A stretch of 64,000 nucleotides of DNA, from positions 15,276,454 through 15,340,453 of the forward strand of contig JAVGWX010000004.1 in assembly GCA_036924085.1 (NCBI GenBank), in the 5' to 3' direction. The notes under the pieces are model-generated. The model had not been told where the DNA came from. It saw nothing but the letters and a program-made list of their open reading frames with translations, and did not search any database. Source of the stretch: Ariolimax columbianus (Eukaryota > Mollusca > Gastropoda > Stylommatophora > Arionidae). Positions 42,081-52,695 of this stretch are shown here, one piece after another (position 1 is the stretch's first letter; each line of letters starts with the position of its first letter). The position numbers and the translations under genes are program-made.

Positions 42081-42431
42081 CGTTCGTTCTCAATCTCCCA
42101 CTACCAAACCCTGAAAGAGTAAGTAGCAGAATGTAGTCCAGAGAACGGAATGCGTTGTGTCGTAGTTTACAGCTTGACTGCGATATTTGCAACTTTCGGT
42201 CCAACACTCCGACTTCAGCACACATTTTTTGAGTACCGGGTTAGCATTCCCTCTTCGATCCCTTTTCTTTAGCCAGTCTCCCCTGCTGCAGCCTGTTATC
42301 CAGGATCACCGCGTGGAGGTGTAGAAGGGTCTTGGCAGCTATGGTTCGCTGGTCCTGATGCTAGCAGTCAGCTATCGGTCGATGACCACTGCAGCTCATG
42401 TGCTGCTCAGCATCTTGATCCAGGTGATGGA
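42039..42431 (-). mobile_element. Full-length SINE-2 with 10-bp TSD
   Basis: Minus-strand copy: (GAA)n tail at the left (CTT on plus, 42051-42080) and the 5' end GGATCAAGATGCTGAGCAGC at about 42421. AGGTGATGGA at 42039-42048 and 42422-42431 flanks it. It carries the module TGCTGAAGTCGGAG and the block CTTACTCTTTCAGGG near 42110. Confidence 0.9.
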
Positions 42432-43090
42432 AACAACGTCGGACAAGACAGTATTGTTAACCGAAGCTCAGGCTTGTTCTTGTCCATAATTCCTTCTGGG
42501 AACACTAGCAGTCAGCTCCTCGCAGAAAGCTTGAATACATAATGCAATCTTGCCGCAGTAACGTCTCTAAATTGTTTTAAATAAATAACTTGTTCACAAT
42601 TATTTGCAGCGACATATTATCTCATGCTTGGTTAGACTCAGTGGTTCTAGTCATCTAAACCTTATAGCCAAGTTTTTGATCTTATCGACTTCCATTTGTA
42701 ACCTTTTAGATCTAGACATTACACATTTTACCAGAGTTAATACTGCGTTCCCTTACTAGGGAAGAAATAACAGGCCCACTGTACCCTCATTCATGTCGTA
42801 AAATACGATCCAAGAGAGATGTGCAACATATAATGAGCAACATGATGGAGTAAAACAAATTGCTACAAAAACTAACGCTGCAAAAGCAAACAAAGTGCTT
42901 TGGTGCAGTCTTCCTAAGCGAGACCAATTATAGTGACAGTCTGTACTCCGGATGGAGAGAAAAAGAGGAAATATATTATATTTTTGGTCTCGATTACCTA
43001 ACATGATCTGCTGTCGTAAAGGTCAGATGGAACTAATATAAACTGGGCTTACGGTTTTAGAAATAATGTCAAGTCGTTCGTTACGTAATA
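42432..43090. other. Unassigned sequence
   Basis: An 82-codon minus frame at 42756-43004 has no recognised motif. Confidence 0.4.
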
Positions 43091-44225
43091 TTTAGTGGTG
43101 AGGCTAAAGTGAGATCTAGTGCCGAGGATAAAGTAAGATCTAGTGACGAGGCTAAAGTGAGATCTAGTGACGAGGCTACAGTAAGATCTAGTGACGAGGC
43201 TAAAGTAAGATCTAGTGACGAGGATAAAGTAAGATCTAGTGACGAGGCTACAGTAAGATCTAGTGACGAGGCTAAAGTAAGATCTAGTGACGAGGCTACA
43301 GTAAGATCTAGTGACGAGGCTAAAGTAAGATCTAGTGACGAGGCTACAGTAAGATCTAGTGACGAGGCTAAAGTAAGATCTAGTGACGAGGCTAAAGTGA
43401 GATCTAATGACGAGGCTACAGTAAGATCTAGTGACGAGGCTAAAGTGAGATCTAGTGACGAGGCTAGAGTAAGATCTAGTGACGAGGCTAAAGTGAGATC
43501 TAGTGACGAGGCTACAGTAGGATCTAGTGACGAGGCTACAGTAAGATCTAGTGACGAGGCTACAGTCAGATCTAGGGACGAGGCAACAGTAAGATCTAGA
43601 GACGAGGCTACAGTAAGATCTATTGACGAGGCTAAAGTAAGATCTAGTGACGAGGCTACAGTAAGATCTAGGGGAGAGACTAAAGTAAGATCTAGTGACG
43701 AGGCTAAAGTAAGATCTAGTGACGAGGCTAAAGTGAGATCTAGTGACGAGGCTACAGTAAGATCTAGAGACGAGGCTAAAGTAAGATCTAGTGACGAGGC
43801 TAAAGTAAGATCTAGTGACGAGGCTACAGTAAGATTAGGGGAGAGACTAAAGTAAGATATAGGAGAGAGACTAAAGTAAAATCTAGTGGTGAGGCTACAG
43901 TAAGATCTAGTGACGAGGCTAAAGTAATATCTAGTGACGAGGCTAAAGTGAGATCTAGTGACGAGGCTACAGTAAGATCTAGAGACGAGGCTAAAGTAAG
44001 ATCTAGTGACGAGGCTAAAGTAAGATCTAGTGACGAGGCTACAGTAAGATTAGGGGAGAGACTAAAGTAAGATATAGGGGAGAGACTAAAGTAAAATCTA
44101 GTGGTGAGGCTACAGTAAGATCTAGTGACGAGGCTAAAGTAAGATGTAATGGCGAGTCTAACGTGAGATATAATGGCGAGGCTAACGTAAGATCTAGAGG
44201 CGTGGCTAGCTTAAGACCCAGTTCC
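43091..44225. repeat. 24-bp satellite, ~46 units, with ~215-bp higher-order repeat
   Basis: Unit GACGAGGCTAAAGTAAGATC plus TAGT, each with an AGATCT hexamer. AAAGT and ACAGT variants alternate. Because 24 is a multiple of three, a 248-codon frame (43109-43855) stays open and would read DEAKVRSS/DEATVRSS. A block containing AAGATTAGGGGAGAGACTAA occurs at 43831 and again at 44046, marking a higher-order duplication. No splice, start context or other coding evidence supports a protein. Confidence 0.95.
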
Positions 44226-44615
44226 AAGGCTAACGGACTGTGCCATCTGAAGTGACATTATTGAGTACTCTAGTGCAGCGCTTCCCAAACATTTCAAGGT
44301 GTCGGACTGGCAGGGATTTGTCAATTGCAGAAGGAACCCTCACCTAAAGTACTTATTATTGTTTTTTTCTATTTAAATGTGTATTAACATTTGAGTGATT
44401 TATATACCAAAAGCATTCCATCAATTTTTATGTGAACAAAATATGGCGGACATAATGTTTTACGCTCACTACTTCAGGGATCACGTCGATCCCACCAACT
44501 CGTTAGCCAAGCTGCCAAGTAGGATATCACGTTTCTAGGCTGAACTGCAGGGAAGTCTTGACCAGAATATGATGCCTAACCACGACTAACATGTCTGATC
44601 AGTATGGTGTGCCTG
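44226..44615. other. Unassigned; possible hAT terminus
   Basis: GTGCAGCGCTTCCCAAACAT at 44273-44292 resembles the usual hAT terminal inverted repeat (CAGTGGTTCCCAAAC type). I find no partner terminus, so this is weak. Confidence 0.25.
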
Positions 44616-44885
44616 ACCGAACGTTAGTCTTTCTCCCCACAGGCTGCTATTTCTGCACCTTTCTGCTCGACATATCCGATTTCAGCATGGTATTTTTGGG
44701 TACAAGGCTTACCTTCTCTCGTTGGTCATTAATCTCTTTGCTAGGCTGCGCAGCTGCAGTGTGTTTCAATGGTCGCCATTTGGAGGCGGAATAGGGTATT
44801 GGTCAATAAAGAGTAACCGACCCTGATGCAATCAGCCAACTATGAGATGCTCGGTACTGCCAGCTCGCTGATTGCTGCATGTTGG
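44616..44885 (-). mobile_element. Diverged SINE-2 relative
   Basis: On minus: TGCTGAAATCGGATATGTCG, AGCAGAAAGGTGCAGAAATA, then CTATTCCGCCTCCAAATGGC and TCAGCGAGCTGGCAG. The order matches SINE-2 and the copy at 47435. No tail or target duplication was found. Confidence 0.65.
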
Positions 44886-45289
44886 TCCCAATATGTCTAA
44901 ACAGCCTCTAATTAGATTTGGAAAATTCTGGCAAAACCAGCTACCTGAACAAAAGAACAGTAAGATAATGTATAGATACTTCGGAGATCCGAGTATAGTT
45001 CGTCCGTGCAACAACATCGCGTCAATGCAAGACTGAGAACATGTAGACTTTCAACAACCGTACACCGCAAAATAATACATATGCATGGAATCCTGGTATT
45101 CGAACATGCATGTTAATGTCTGTTGCCAGGTAGCCAAATGTTATCGGCTATCAGTAGTAGGTATTTTAAACGTCTTTACTAGGCTTACTAGGCCTATGGG
45201 AGGGTACAAATAACTTGGACAGATTTTTAACTTGAATTTTGTCTGGGCATCGGCCGTTAAGCCTACTTTTTCGAGTTTCAACTGCTAAG
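44886..45289. other. Unassigned sequence
   Basis: No feature recognised. Confidence 0.4.
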
Positions 45290-45500
45290 GAATTTTTAAC
45301 GTGTTCGACACTAAAAACAGGAATCCGATCTCACTACCCAGAGAGCAATTTTTGCCAGAAGATCCACGTCAAAAAATGCCGGTCTCCACCGTGATTCAAA
45401 CCCGCTTACTCCGGCAGCCAAGGTTGACACCATACCTTGAGACAACAGAGCTCCCACTACATTTGTTTGGTGCATTAATAAGACAAAGAACACAGTCGTT
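45290..45500 (-). mobile_element. Possible SINE-like element with B box
   Basis: Minus strand contains GCGGGTTTGAATCACGGTGG near 45405, a B-box-like stretch, preceded by GGAGCTCTGTTGTCTCAAGG. The spacing is loose and no second copy was seen in the window, so this is tentative. Confidence 0.3.
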
Positions 45501-47434
45501 GATTTCCATATCATTTCCTGAACGTTATTGTTGTACTTGAAAAGAAGCTGCGAATACAGACAGTTAGGTGCAAGCTAGTTCAGCGCTAAAACAAAATATA
45601 TAATACAACAGCTATTTAGAAATTAGTTTGTTCTGTTTGAAAAATCCTTATACCTTACGGTAAATAATATGTTTTGCTTTCCCTAATTCTGTGCACAGTT
45701 CCTGGCAAAAACAGAGATGAGCTCTATTAGGGATGTCTCTCCGGAGCTAATATTTTTATTGCTCTGACAATTCCAAGTTCACGTTTTATTGTAATACTTA
45801 AAGCTGTTCATCTCTTTTCTGAAGCTTTTAATATCTTCTCTTTCTGACTGGCCTCTAATGCAGGAATTGATTCCAGGAAATCGAACTTTATTTATGCTTC
45901 GTGAATTATCGTTCGGCGCAATGATAATCGAGTAAATAGGAATTATCGTGATCATAATCACAATACATGCACATATAGACATTGATTTTGTATCATCTGC
46001 CGTACCAATATTGTTACACTGTTTGGGAATCGCTATTATAATCGATTCATATGTTATTTGTCTGAGACGGGTTTCCATGCAATTCTCTAACCCGGGCAGC
46101 TCCGAATCGCCGAATTTGTAGAGGTCATCGGGCAACAGCATTGGGCAGCCATTAGTTGTGCACGTGCAGCAACGATCTCATTTTTATATATATTTCCAGG
46201 AATCTATTGAAAGGAAAGTCTATAGAGACTCTTGTGTTAACAAAATACAAAACAGCCTGGGCATTAATACGTACAAAGGGATCTATTGTAATTTCTCAGA
46301 AGGCTATTAGCAAAGTGGCCATTCTAAAGTGCAGACTGTCATTCATGTAGCAGCATTTCCTTACATCTCTTATAAATGTCAATGACAAATTGCTCACAAT
46401 ATCTGTGTAATATTTGTACCGATTGATCTGTGCTGGGGGATTTTGTAAACAGGATAAACTATTTTATAAGTAGCAGTTGTATTATTTTGTTTTAATGCTA
46501 AACTAACTTGTATCCAGCCATCTGTATTGACAACTTCTTTTCAAGTGCAACAATAACGTTCAGGAATTTATATGGAAATCAACGATTGTTTTCTTTGTCT
46601 CAACAATGCATCAAACAAATGTTGGAAACATGCACAATGCAATGAGAAACAAAATTAGTTGGACATAACATAATCTGCAGAAACTTTGTCAAATTAAATG
46701 AAAGAAATTGTATGCATGCTGAAAGATGATTGATAAACTGTCATTGATTTTAGCAATGGAAAAGATGAGACAGTTGTATTAAAACCTTCGATTGCATGCA
46801 AATGTAGTAAAATCAGAGATTACATGCTAAGGAATTCATTCATTATTACGATTACATTTTAAAACTTGTTTGTATTTGTTGTGTGGTGTGGAGTTCAAAT
46901 TGGATTTACTGAGCCAGTATTGTATTGGCTGTTGTGAGCTAGTGTTGCAACACGATTTCTGATATGTCGTCTATCCATCTGTATTTTGTCTTCCATCGGA
47001 CTCCTCGGATTCCTATTACTCTAGGCGAGCAGCTTTTGATGAAAGAAACATTAACATTCTCATGACTTAGCCGTAATATTCGGTTGTATGTCCATCTATA
47101 TCTTAGAAGTGATGTGATGGTGTCAAATGTTGGAAGATATCCAGAATGAAGAAATGCGTCGGGTCTTGGTGATACTTGTTTGGACTTCTGACTATAAAAT
47201 CATGAAAGCTCAAGTCAAAACATGATTTCAGAATACAAGAAGCATACAGGAAAACAACACTGTGATGTCTGAAATATGTAATGGCAATCCCCAAACGTGT
47301 GAAGAGCTAATCTATCATTTGGAAGCCCGGCTTCGACAATTACTAAACAAACAATACGACCTCTGGATGTCACAGGTATGGGGGTTAACAAAAGAAGGAT
47401 AAAAGTGCAATGGACAAGATGATTAAGACTAGTA
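45501..47434. other. Unassigned ~1.9 kb
   Basis: The longest open frame, 45779-46141 minus (120 codons), includes a hydrophobic stretch, CACIVIMITIIPIYSIII, that could span a membrane, but I recognise no family and no homologue motif. 46960-47020 has weak LINE C-terminal wording on minus (RGVRWKTKYRWIDDI). Nothing firmer. Confidence 0.35.
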
Positions 47435-47755
47435 CTTTTTCTTCTGCGGCGTTCGCCCAGAAAAGGACGTTCTGTCATAGTTACAGCGAGGCTGCGATAT
47501 CTGCGCCTTTTGGCCCTTCACACCCGATTTCAACTGGGTTATATTTAGTATCGGGTTTGTCTTCATTCTGCAATCCTTATCCCTTGGTCAGACCACACTA
47601 GTGACTAGAGCCGACTGTTTCCAGGGCCACCACGTGCAGGCGGAATAGGGTCTTGGTCAGCTAGGGTTCGCTTACCCTGAGGCAAGCAGCCAGCAATGAG
47701 TGGCTGGCTACTGTCAGCTCATGCATTGCTGAATTTTGGCCCGGGACTAACACAC
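47435..47755 (-). mobile_element. Diverged SINE-2 relative with short tail remnant
   Basis: On plus it reads CTTTTTCTTCTGCGGCGTTC then GCTGCGATATCTGCGCCTTT, CCCGATTTCAACTGGG, CCACCACGTGCAGGCGGAAT, CAGCTAGGGTTCGCTTACCC and GTCAGCTCATGCATTGCTGA, each block matching SINE-2 at 42049-42421 in order. The (GAA)n tail is reduced to a remnant. Confidence 0.75.
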
Positions 47756-48290
47756 GTGACCCGCATAGTAAACGTATTGCACACGTCACAGGACAACAGC
47801 TACCGTTCCAGCGAACATGATTAGATGATTTAAGTTAGTCACATTGTGCAAAATGGAAACATTTCTGAGAAAAGAAGTAGTGGAAAACCGAGGGAAATTA
47901 TTGACCCAACATTCAACATTACTGGCTGGGTAAAGCTGAATACAATAACCAACAGTTTGTGGTGAGTCATCATCGACTATATCAGTCGACAGGGCACTAG
48001 TTGATGTTGATAATTACGTTAGTGCAATCAGTCTATCCAACTGCTGTTTTAGAGGAGAATGCATATTTATTTAGAGAAGCACATTATTATCACATAAAAG
48101 GCATACAAAGCGTTTCATCAGCAATAAAACAATATGAAATATTTGCTACATCCCAGCAGAGCAATGTTTCCCCAAAGTGGTGATCCACGGACAAAAACTA
48201 TTCTGCGAGCCCGCAGTCACCTTCCCGCAAACGGGGTCAAGAGACTGGACAACAAGAATGTAGACGTTTTCTCGGTTGTGTCTCGACTTC
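47756..48290. other. Unassigned; possible hAT-type terminus near 48155
   Basis: AGCAATGTTTCCCCAAAGTG then GTGATCCACGGAC (48158-48192) recalls the CAGTGTTTCCCAAAGTGTGG termini of hAT MITEs. Only one end was seen. Confidence 0.3.
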
Positions 48291-48883
48291 GAACGATCTT
48301 AAGGGATCAAGATGCTGAGCAGCACATGAGCTGCAGTGGTTAGCGACCCATAGCTGACTGCTAGCGTCAGGGTCAGCGAACCGTAGCTGCCAAGACCCTT
48401 CTACACCTCCACGCGGTGATCCTGGATAACAGGCTACAGCAGGGCAGACTGGCTAATGAGAAGGGATCGAAGAGGGAATGCTAACCCGGTACTAAAAAAA
48501 TGCTTGCTGAAGTCGGAGTGTTGGACCGAAAGGTGCAAATTTCGCAGCCAAGATGTAAACTACGACACAACGCATTCCGTTCTCTGGACTACATTCTGCT
48601 ACTTAAGCCCTTTCAGGGTTTGGTAGTGGGAGATTGAGAACGAACGAAGAAAAGCCAGCCAAGCTGTAAACTACGACACAACGCATTCCGTTCTCTGGAC
48701 TACATTCTGTTACTTAAGCCCTTTCAGGGTTTGGTAGCGGGAGATTGAGAATGAACGAAGCCAAGCTGTAAACTACGACACAACGCATTCCGTTCTCTGG
48801 ACTACATTCTGCTACTTAAGCCCTTTCAGGGTTTGGTAGCGGGAGATTGAGAACGAACGAAGAAGATGAAGAAGAACGATCTT
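48291..48883 (+). mobile_element. SINE-2 with triplicated 3' end and 10-bp TSD
   Basis: The 5' end GGGATCAAGATGCTGAGCAG lies at 48304. GAACGATCTT at 48291-48300 and 48874-48883 is the target duplication. The body matches 18212-18573, but the last ~105 bp (AAGCTGTAAACTACGACACA to GGGAGATTGAGAACGAACGA) occur three times in tandem (about 48540-48648, 48653-48757, 48758-48866) before one final GAA-type tail. The first two junctions keep only stubs of the tail. Confidence 0.92.
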
Positions 48884-48912
48884 CGGTAAAACCTAATTGC
48901 CTCTCGATGAAA

Positions 48913-49080
48913 ACACGCAGATGAATCCAAGCATGGCACATCCAACTGGAGGGCACACGACCACTTTCATAAGCTCAATCTGGTTGTGAGGAAAGCTACT
49001 GCAAGCCGTTACTAAACATCCTTTTCCAGGACGCATAAAAGAGTAAACCTACTTAGTGAGGACATTCGCCACAACACTCT
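48913..49080 (+). mobile_element. Satellite-headed element, 5'-truncated copy D
   Basis: Begins inside the body (GATGAATCCAAGCATGGCAC), then AACTGGAGGGCACACGACCA, GTGAGGAAAGCTACTGCAAG, an altered hairpin (CATCCTTTTCCAGGACG) and CATAAAAGAGTAAACCTACT. Confidence 0.75.
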
Positions 49081-49497
49081 CTTTCCATGTGGATTTCAAT
49101 TCAGCTAAAATTTAGCTATAATGTCCGGTTTCATTTTGAGAATGTATCCTAATCATGTCCACGATATAGTCCCAATTTTCTGCTGTCTTGGTTGTTGCTA
49201 CACTTTCTTATATTCATGTTCTAATTGTCCATTCGTGTACACTGATATTCTAACATTTTAATCACATATACTGGCGACTATTTTCAGTATTGATTTTCTA
49301 ACATTTAAACAATGAATATTGGTATTCTTAATATTTCTACCACACATATTGATGCTCCAACATAATATCCCAATAACATATACATATATGTTCGTAACAC
49401 TTCTATAATATGTACTGACAACGCAACATTTTTCTTACATATATTTCCGTTTCAGCAATTTTGTGTCTGTCACACTCATGTTCCAACATTTCTACGC
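49081..49497. other. AT-rich, weakly repetitive
   Basis: Loose ~30-bp recurrence of ATATTCTAACATTT-like text. No gene. Confidence 0.35.
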
Positions 49498-49501
49498 TTC
49501 G

Positions 49502-50238
49502 TGTTCAAATAAAACTGGACCTAACTGTACCAAGTCACGTACGTACGATGCGCATAATGACGTCACTTCTGAGTTAAACAGTACATACCAACCGTCAAGT
49601 TAGCAAAATTTCATTTTCCTTCCACTCATAGTTTTCCTAGCGAACTGGCGGGTGTGATACGGAATCCGTCCAGACTTGATCAGCGAGCGGTGATTCGGTT
49701 TCTAAAAGCTGAATGATGTCGACCAGTTGACATTCATAGCAGAATGCAGGTATGGTGACAAAAGTGTAGCGAACGTAAGCTCCGTCGACGGCTCTCCCGA
49801 ATTGCTGCATCTATTTTGGCGATGGCATCTTCTAACGCAACAATAGGCGAATGACCTGGTCTAGGAAGATCTTTCGTTCACTTACGTCCTTCTTTAAACA
49901 TCATTGTCCAGTTCTTCACCATCGACTTCGACACAGTTTTGTCACCATACACTGACTGCATTATGCGATGAATATAAACTGGTCGACATCATTCAGCTGT
50001 TAGAAACGGAATCACCGCTCACTGATCAACTCTGGACGGATTCCGTATCACACCCCCCCCCCACCCCCCCCCTCATGTTTCAGTTGTCTGCTGAGTAAAC
50101 TATGAGTCGTAGGATAATGACATTTTGCAAACTTGACGGTTGGTATGTGCTGTTTACATCAGAAATGACGTCATCATGTGCCTCGTACGTATGTTCACTT
50201 GGTGCAGTTATGTCCAGTTTCATTTGAATACGCCTCAT
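49502..50238. mobile_element. Mariner-like fold-back: two 5' halves head to head
   Basis: The ends are inverted copies (left: TTCAAATAAAACTGGACCTA... ACGTACGATGCGCATAATGA CGTCA; right: reverse complement). The homology extends inward past the TIR for over 200 bp into coding sequence. On minus (50085 to 49745) a mariner transposase N-terminus reads: AVIPFLTAE, VYIHRIMQSVYGDKTVSKSM, KNWTMMFKEGR, then RPGHSPIVALEDAIAKIDAA and IRESRRR. The left arm encodes the same start on plus (DQRAVIRFLKAE, RPVDIHSRMQ) but stops after about 30 residues. No catalytic DDD/E region is present. Confidence 0.82.
50042..50073. repeat. Poly-C tract in right arm
   Basis: Two short C runs with one A, inserted in the right arm of the fold-back between the coding part and the terminal part. 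Confidence 0.85.
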
Positions 50239-50529
50239 ACAGCACAGCACATTCTACTTCATGAGCCTTGATCCTTACTAGAAGCATAACTTCAGTTGAT
50301 CAAATAAGTAGAAGCTTGAAAAGTTGAAAGAAAACTCTAAGATCACTCCTATTAACATGATGAGATAGAATGACTAAAACACTAAAATAACGCCTTTCTC
50401 ACGAGATTTGGAATGTCCCATGTATATTTACACTCACCAGCGACCGCCATTGTTTATTCCCATTGCTGTTGAAAATCGGTCTTAACCATAACTCCAGATG
50501 CGCTGTGCCATCTATGTTTGTTGGCTTCC
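50239..50529. other. Unassigned sequence
   Basis: No feature recognised. Confidence 0.4.
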
Positions 50530-51510
50530 TTTGCTTTCAATTTTAACCTTTTCCACAATATGTTATGTTCTACCATCTCTACTTCCACTAACCTCTGCCA
50601 CAATATGTTCTACCATCTCTACCTTCACTAACCTTTGTCACAATATGTTCTACCATCCCTACCTTCACTAACCTTTGTCAAAATATGTTCTACCATCCCT
50701 ACCTTCACTAACCTTTGTCACAATATGTTCTACCATCCCTACCTTCACTAACCTTTGTCACAATATGTTCTACCATCCCTACCTTCACTAACCTTTGTCA
50801 CAATATGTTCTACCATACCTACCTTCACTAACCTTTGTCACAATATGTGATATCATCTCTACCTCCACTAATCTCTGCCACAATATGTTGTACCATCCCT
50901 ACCTTCACTAACCTTTGTCACAATATGTTATGTTTTACCATTCCTACCTCCACTAACCTTTGTCACAATATGTTATGTTCTACCATCTCTACTTCCACTA
51001 ACCTCTGCCAAAATATGTTCTACAATCCCTACCTTCACTAACCTTTGTCACAATATGTTCTACCATCCCTACCTTCACTAACCTTTGTCACAATATGTTC
51101 TACCATCCCTACCTTCACTAACCTTTGTCACAATATGTTCTACCATCCCTACCTTCACTAACCTTTGTCACAATATATTCTACCATCCCTACCTTCACTA
51201 ACCTTTGTCACAATATGTTCTACCATCCCTACCTTCACTAACCTTTGTCACAATATGTTCTACCATCCCTACCTTCACTAACCTCTGCCACAATATGTTC
51301 TACCATCCCTACCTTCACTAACCTTTGTCACAATATGTTCTACCATCCCTACCTTCACTAACCTTTGTCACAATATGTTCTACCATCCCTACCTTCACTA
51401 ACCTTTGTCACAATATGTTCTACCATCCCTACCTTCACTAACCTCTGCCACAATATGTTCTACCATCCCTACCTTCACTAACCTTTGTCACAGTATGTTC
51501 TACCATCCTT
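50530..51510. repeat. 40-bp satellite, ~24 units
   Basis: Unit TTCACTAACCTTTGTCACAA, TATGTTCTACCATCCCTACC. The right two thirds are almost homogeneous; the left third has ACTTCCACTAACCTCTGCC variants and a few 45-bp units (TATGTTATGTTCTACC). Confidence 0.97.
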
Positions 51511-52695
51511 ATCGCGATAGTCTCCCCACAACAACGTAGCTGCTTCCATCTTAAAAGTTTCGTGATCGTCCCATGGACGTTGGTATAGATTATTAATAGT
51601 TATCGCACTCGGCGCAAGGAGAGTTGGTTATAATTGTTAACAATTAAAAACGAATTATAATTTAAATTATATGCATGCATGTCTATCTGCCTTTCTCTGT
51701 ATGGTTGTCTGTTTGTCTGTATGCATCACCCTTTTGTGCATGCATGCATCCATTCACATATCAGCATTCTTTCCACCAATACGGAACTGGTTTCCCAAGA
51801 GAAGATCATCTTTGAAATTGAATGTCCAAAATATTAATGTGTCTATCCGGGTTTTTTTGGTTCTCCTGGGAAAGCAAATTATATCATTTCTCGAATACAT
51901 TTTTTTTTGGCTGGCTGCTAATTATTGGAATGACCTAAGATGAAATTCTTGTGCGTGGGACTAGAACTACTTCATTGAGCACATTTATCTCATTGTAGTG
52001 TAGTTTTTAATACCTTGAACTTTGAAGATCTGACGAACATATAAAGAGACTGAAAATATTAATGCTAATTCATGCGTGTGAGATATAGCAAATGACCAAG
52101 GCAAAAGAACAATAGATTTCACTATGCGGAATGAAATCTTCACGAAAAGCGGTCAGGGTTATTGTTTATGACAGAGTCAAACATGAAGATAATGCCTCAG
52201 ATATTAGGAAGCATGTCGACAGCCACATTTAAATGATTTCGGTATATGCCAGAAAAATGTAAAGTCTATACGGTACAACACTATTCCCAGAGCGTCAGAG
52301 AAAGAAGAAGACAATGCACACGATTGGTCGACAGTATTGACGATGCACTATGTATGCATAGATTGAAAATTGTACACATTTGGCATATGAAAGAAGATTG
52401 CACCTACCAACGTCGCGTCGCTGTCGATGGCAACAGACGAGACAAGATTATATTATTATTAGTTGCCAATCGCACGCCAAGAAAGCGACAGCGTTAAATA
52501 CGTGTATTCAGACGTGATGACAAATGACTTTAGTTCGATTGGACAGTCTCGCGCGTGGGGCACACGTAGACAACGTCTGTGATTGGACCGCTATGAACCG
52601 TCACTTCGGGCAGCTGGTTTTTTCTACTCTGCAGCAACGAGTCTTTTCTCGGTGATGTGAGCACCTGTTGCAACAGACATTAACAAGCATGTTTG
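51511..52695. other. Unassigned ~1.2 kb
   Basis: Open frames 51671-51943 (90 codons) and 52246-52497 (83 codons, basic end) show no recognised motif. No feature supported. Confidence 0.35.

Noticed and set aside
45779..46141. A membrane-protein exon
   Set aside because: A hydrophobic stretch is present but there is no family signature, splice-site evidence or neighbouring exon.
50530..51510. CRISPR-like regularity, 40-bp period
   Set aside because: Every unit is the same; there are no unique spacers.
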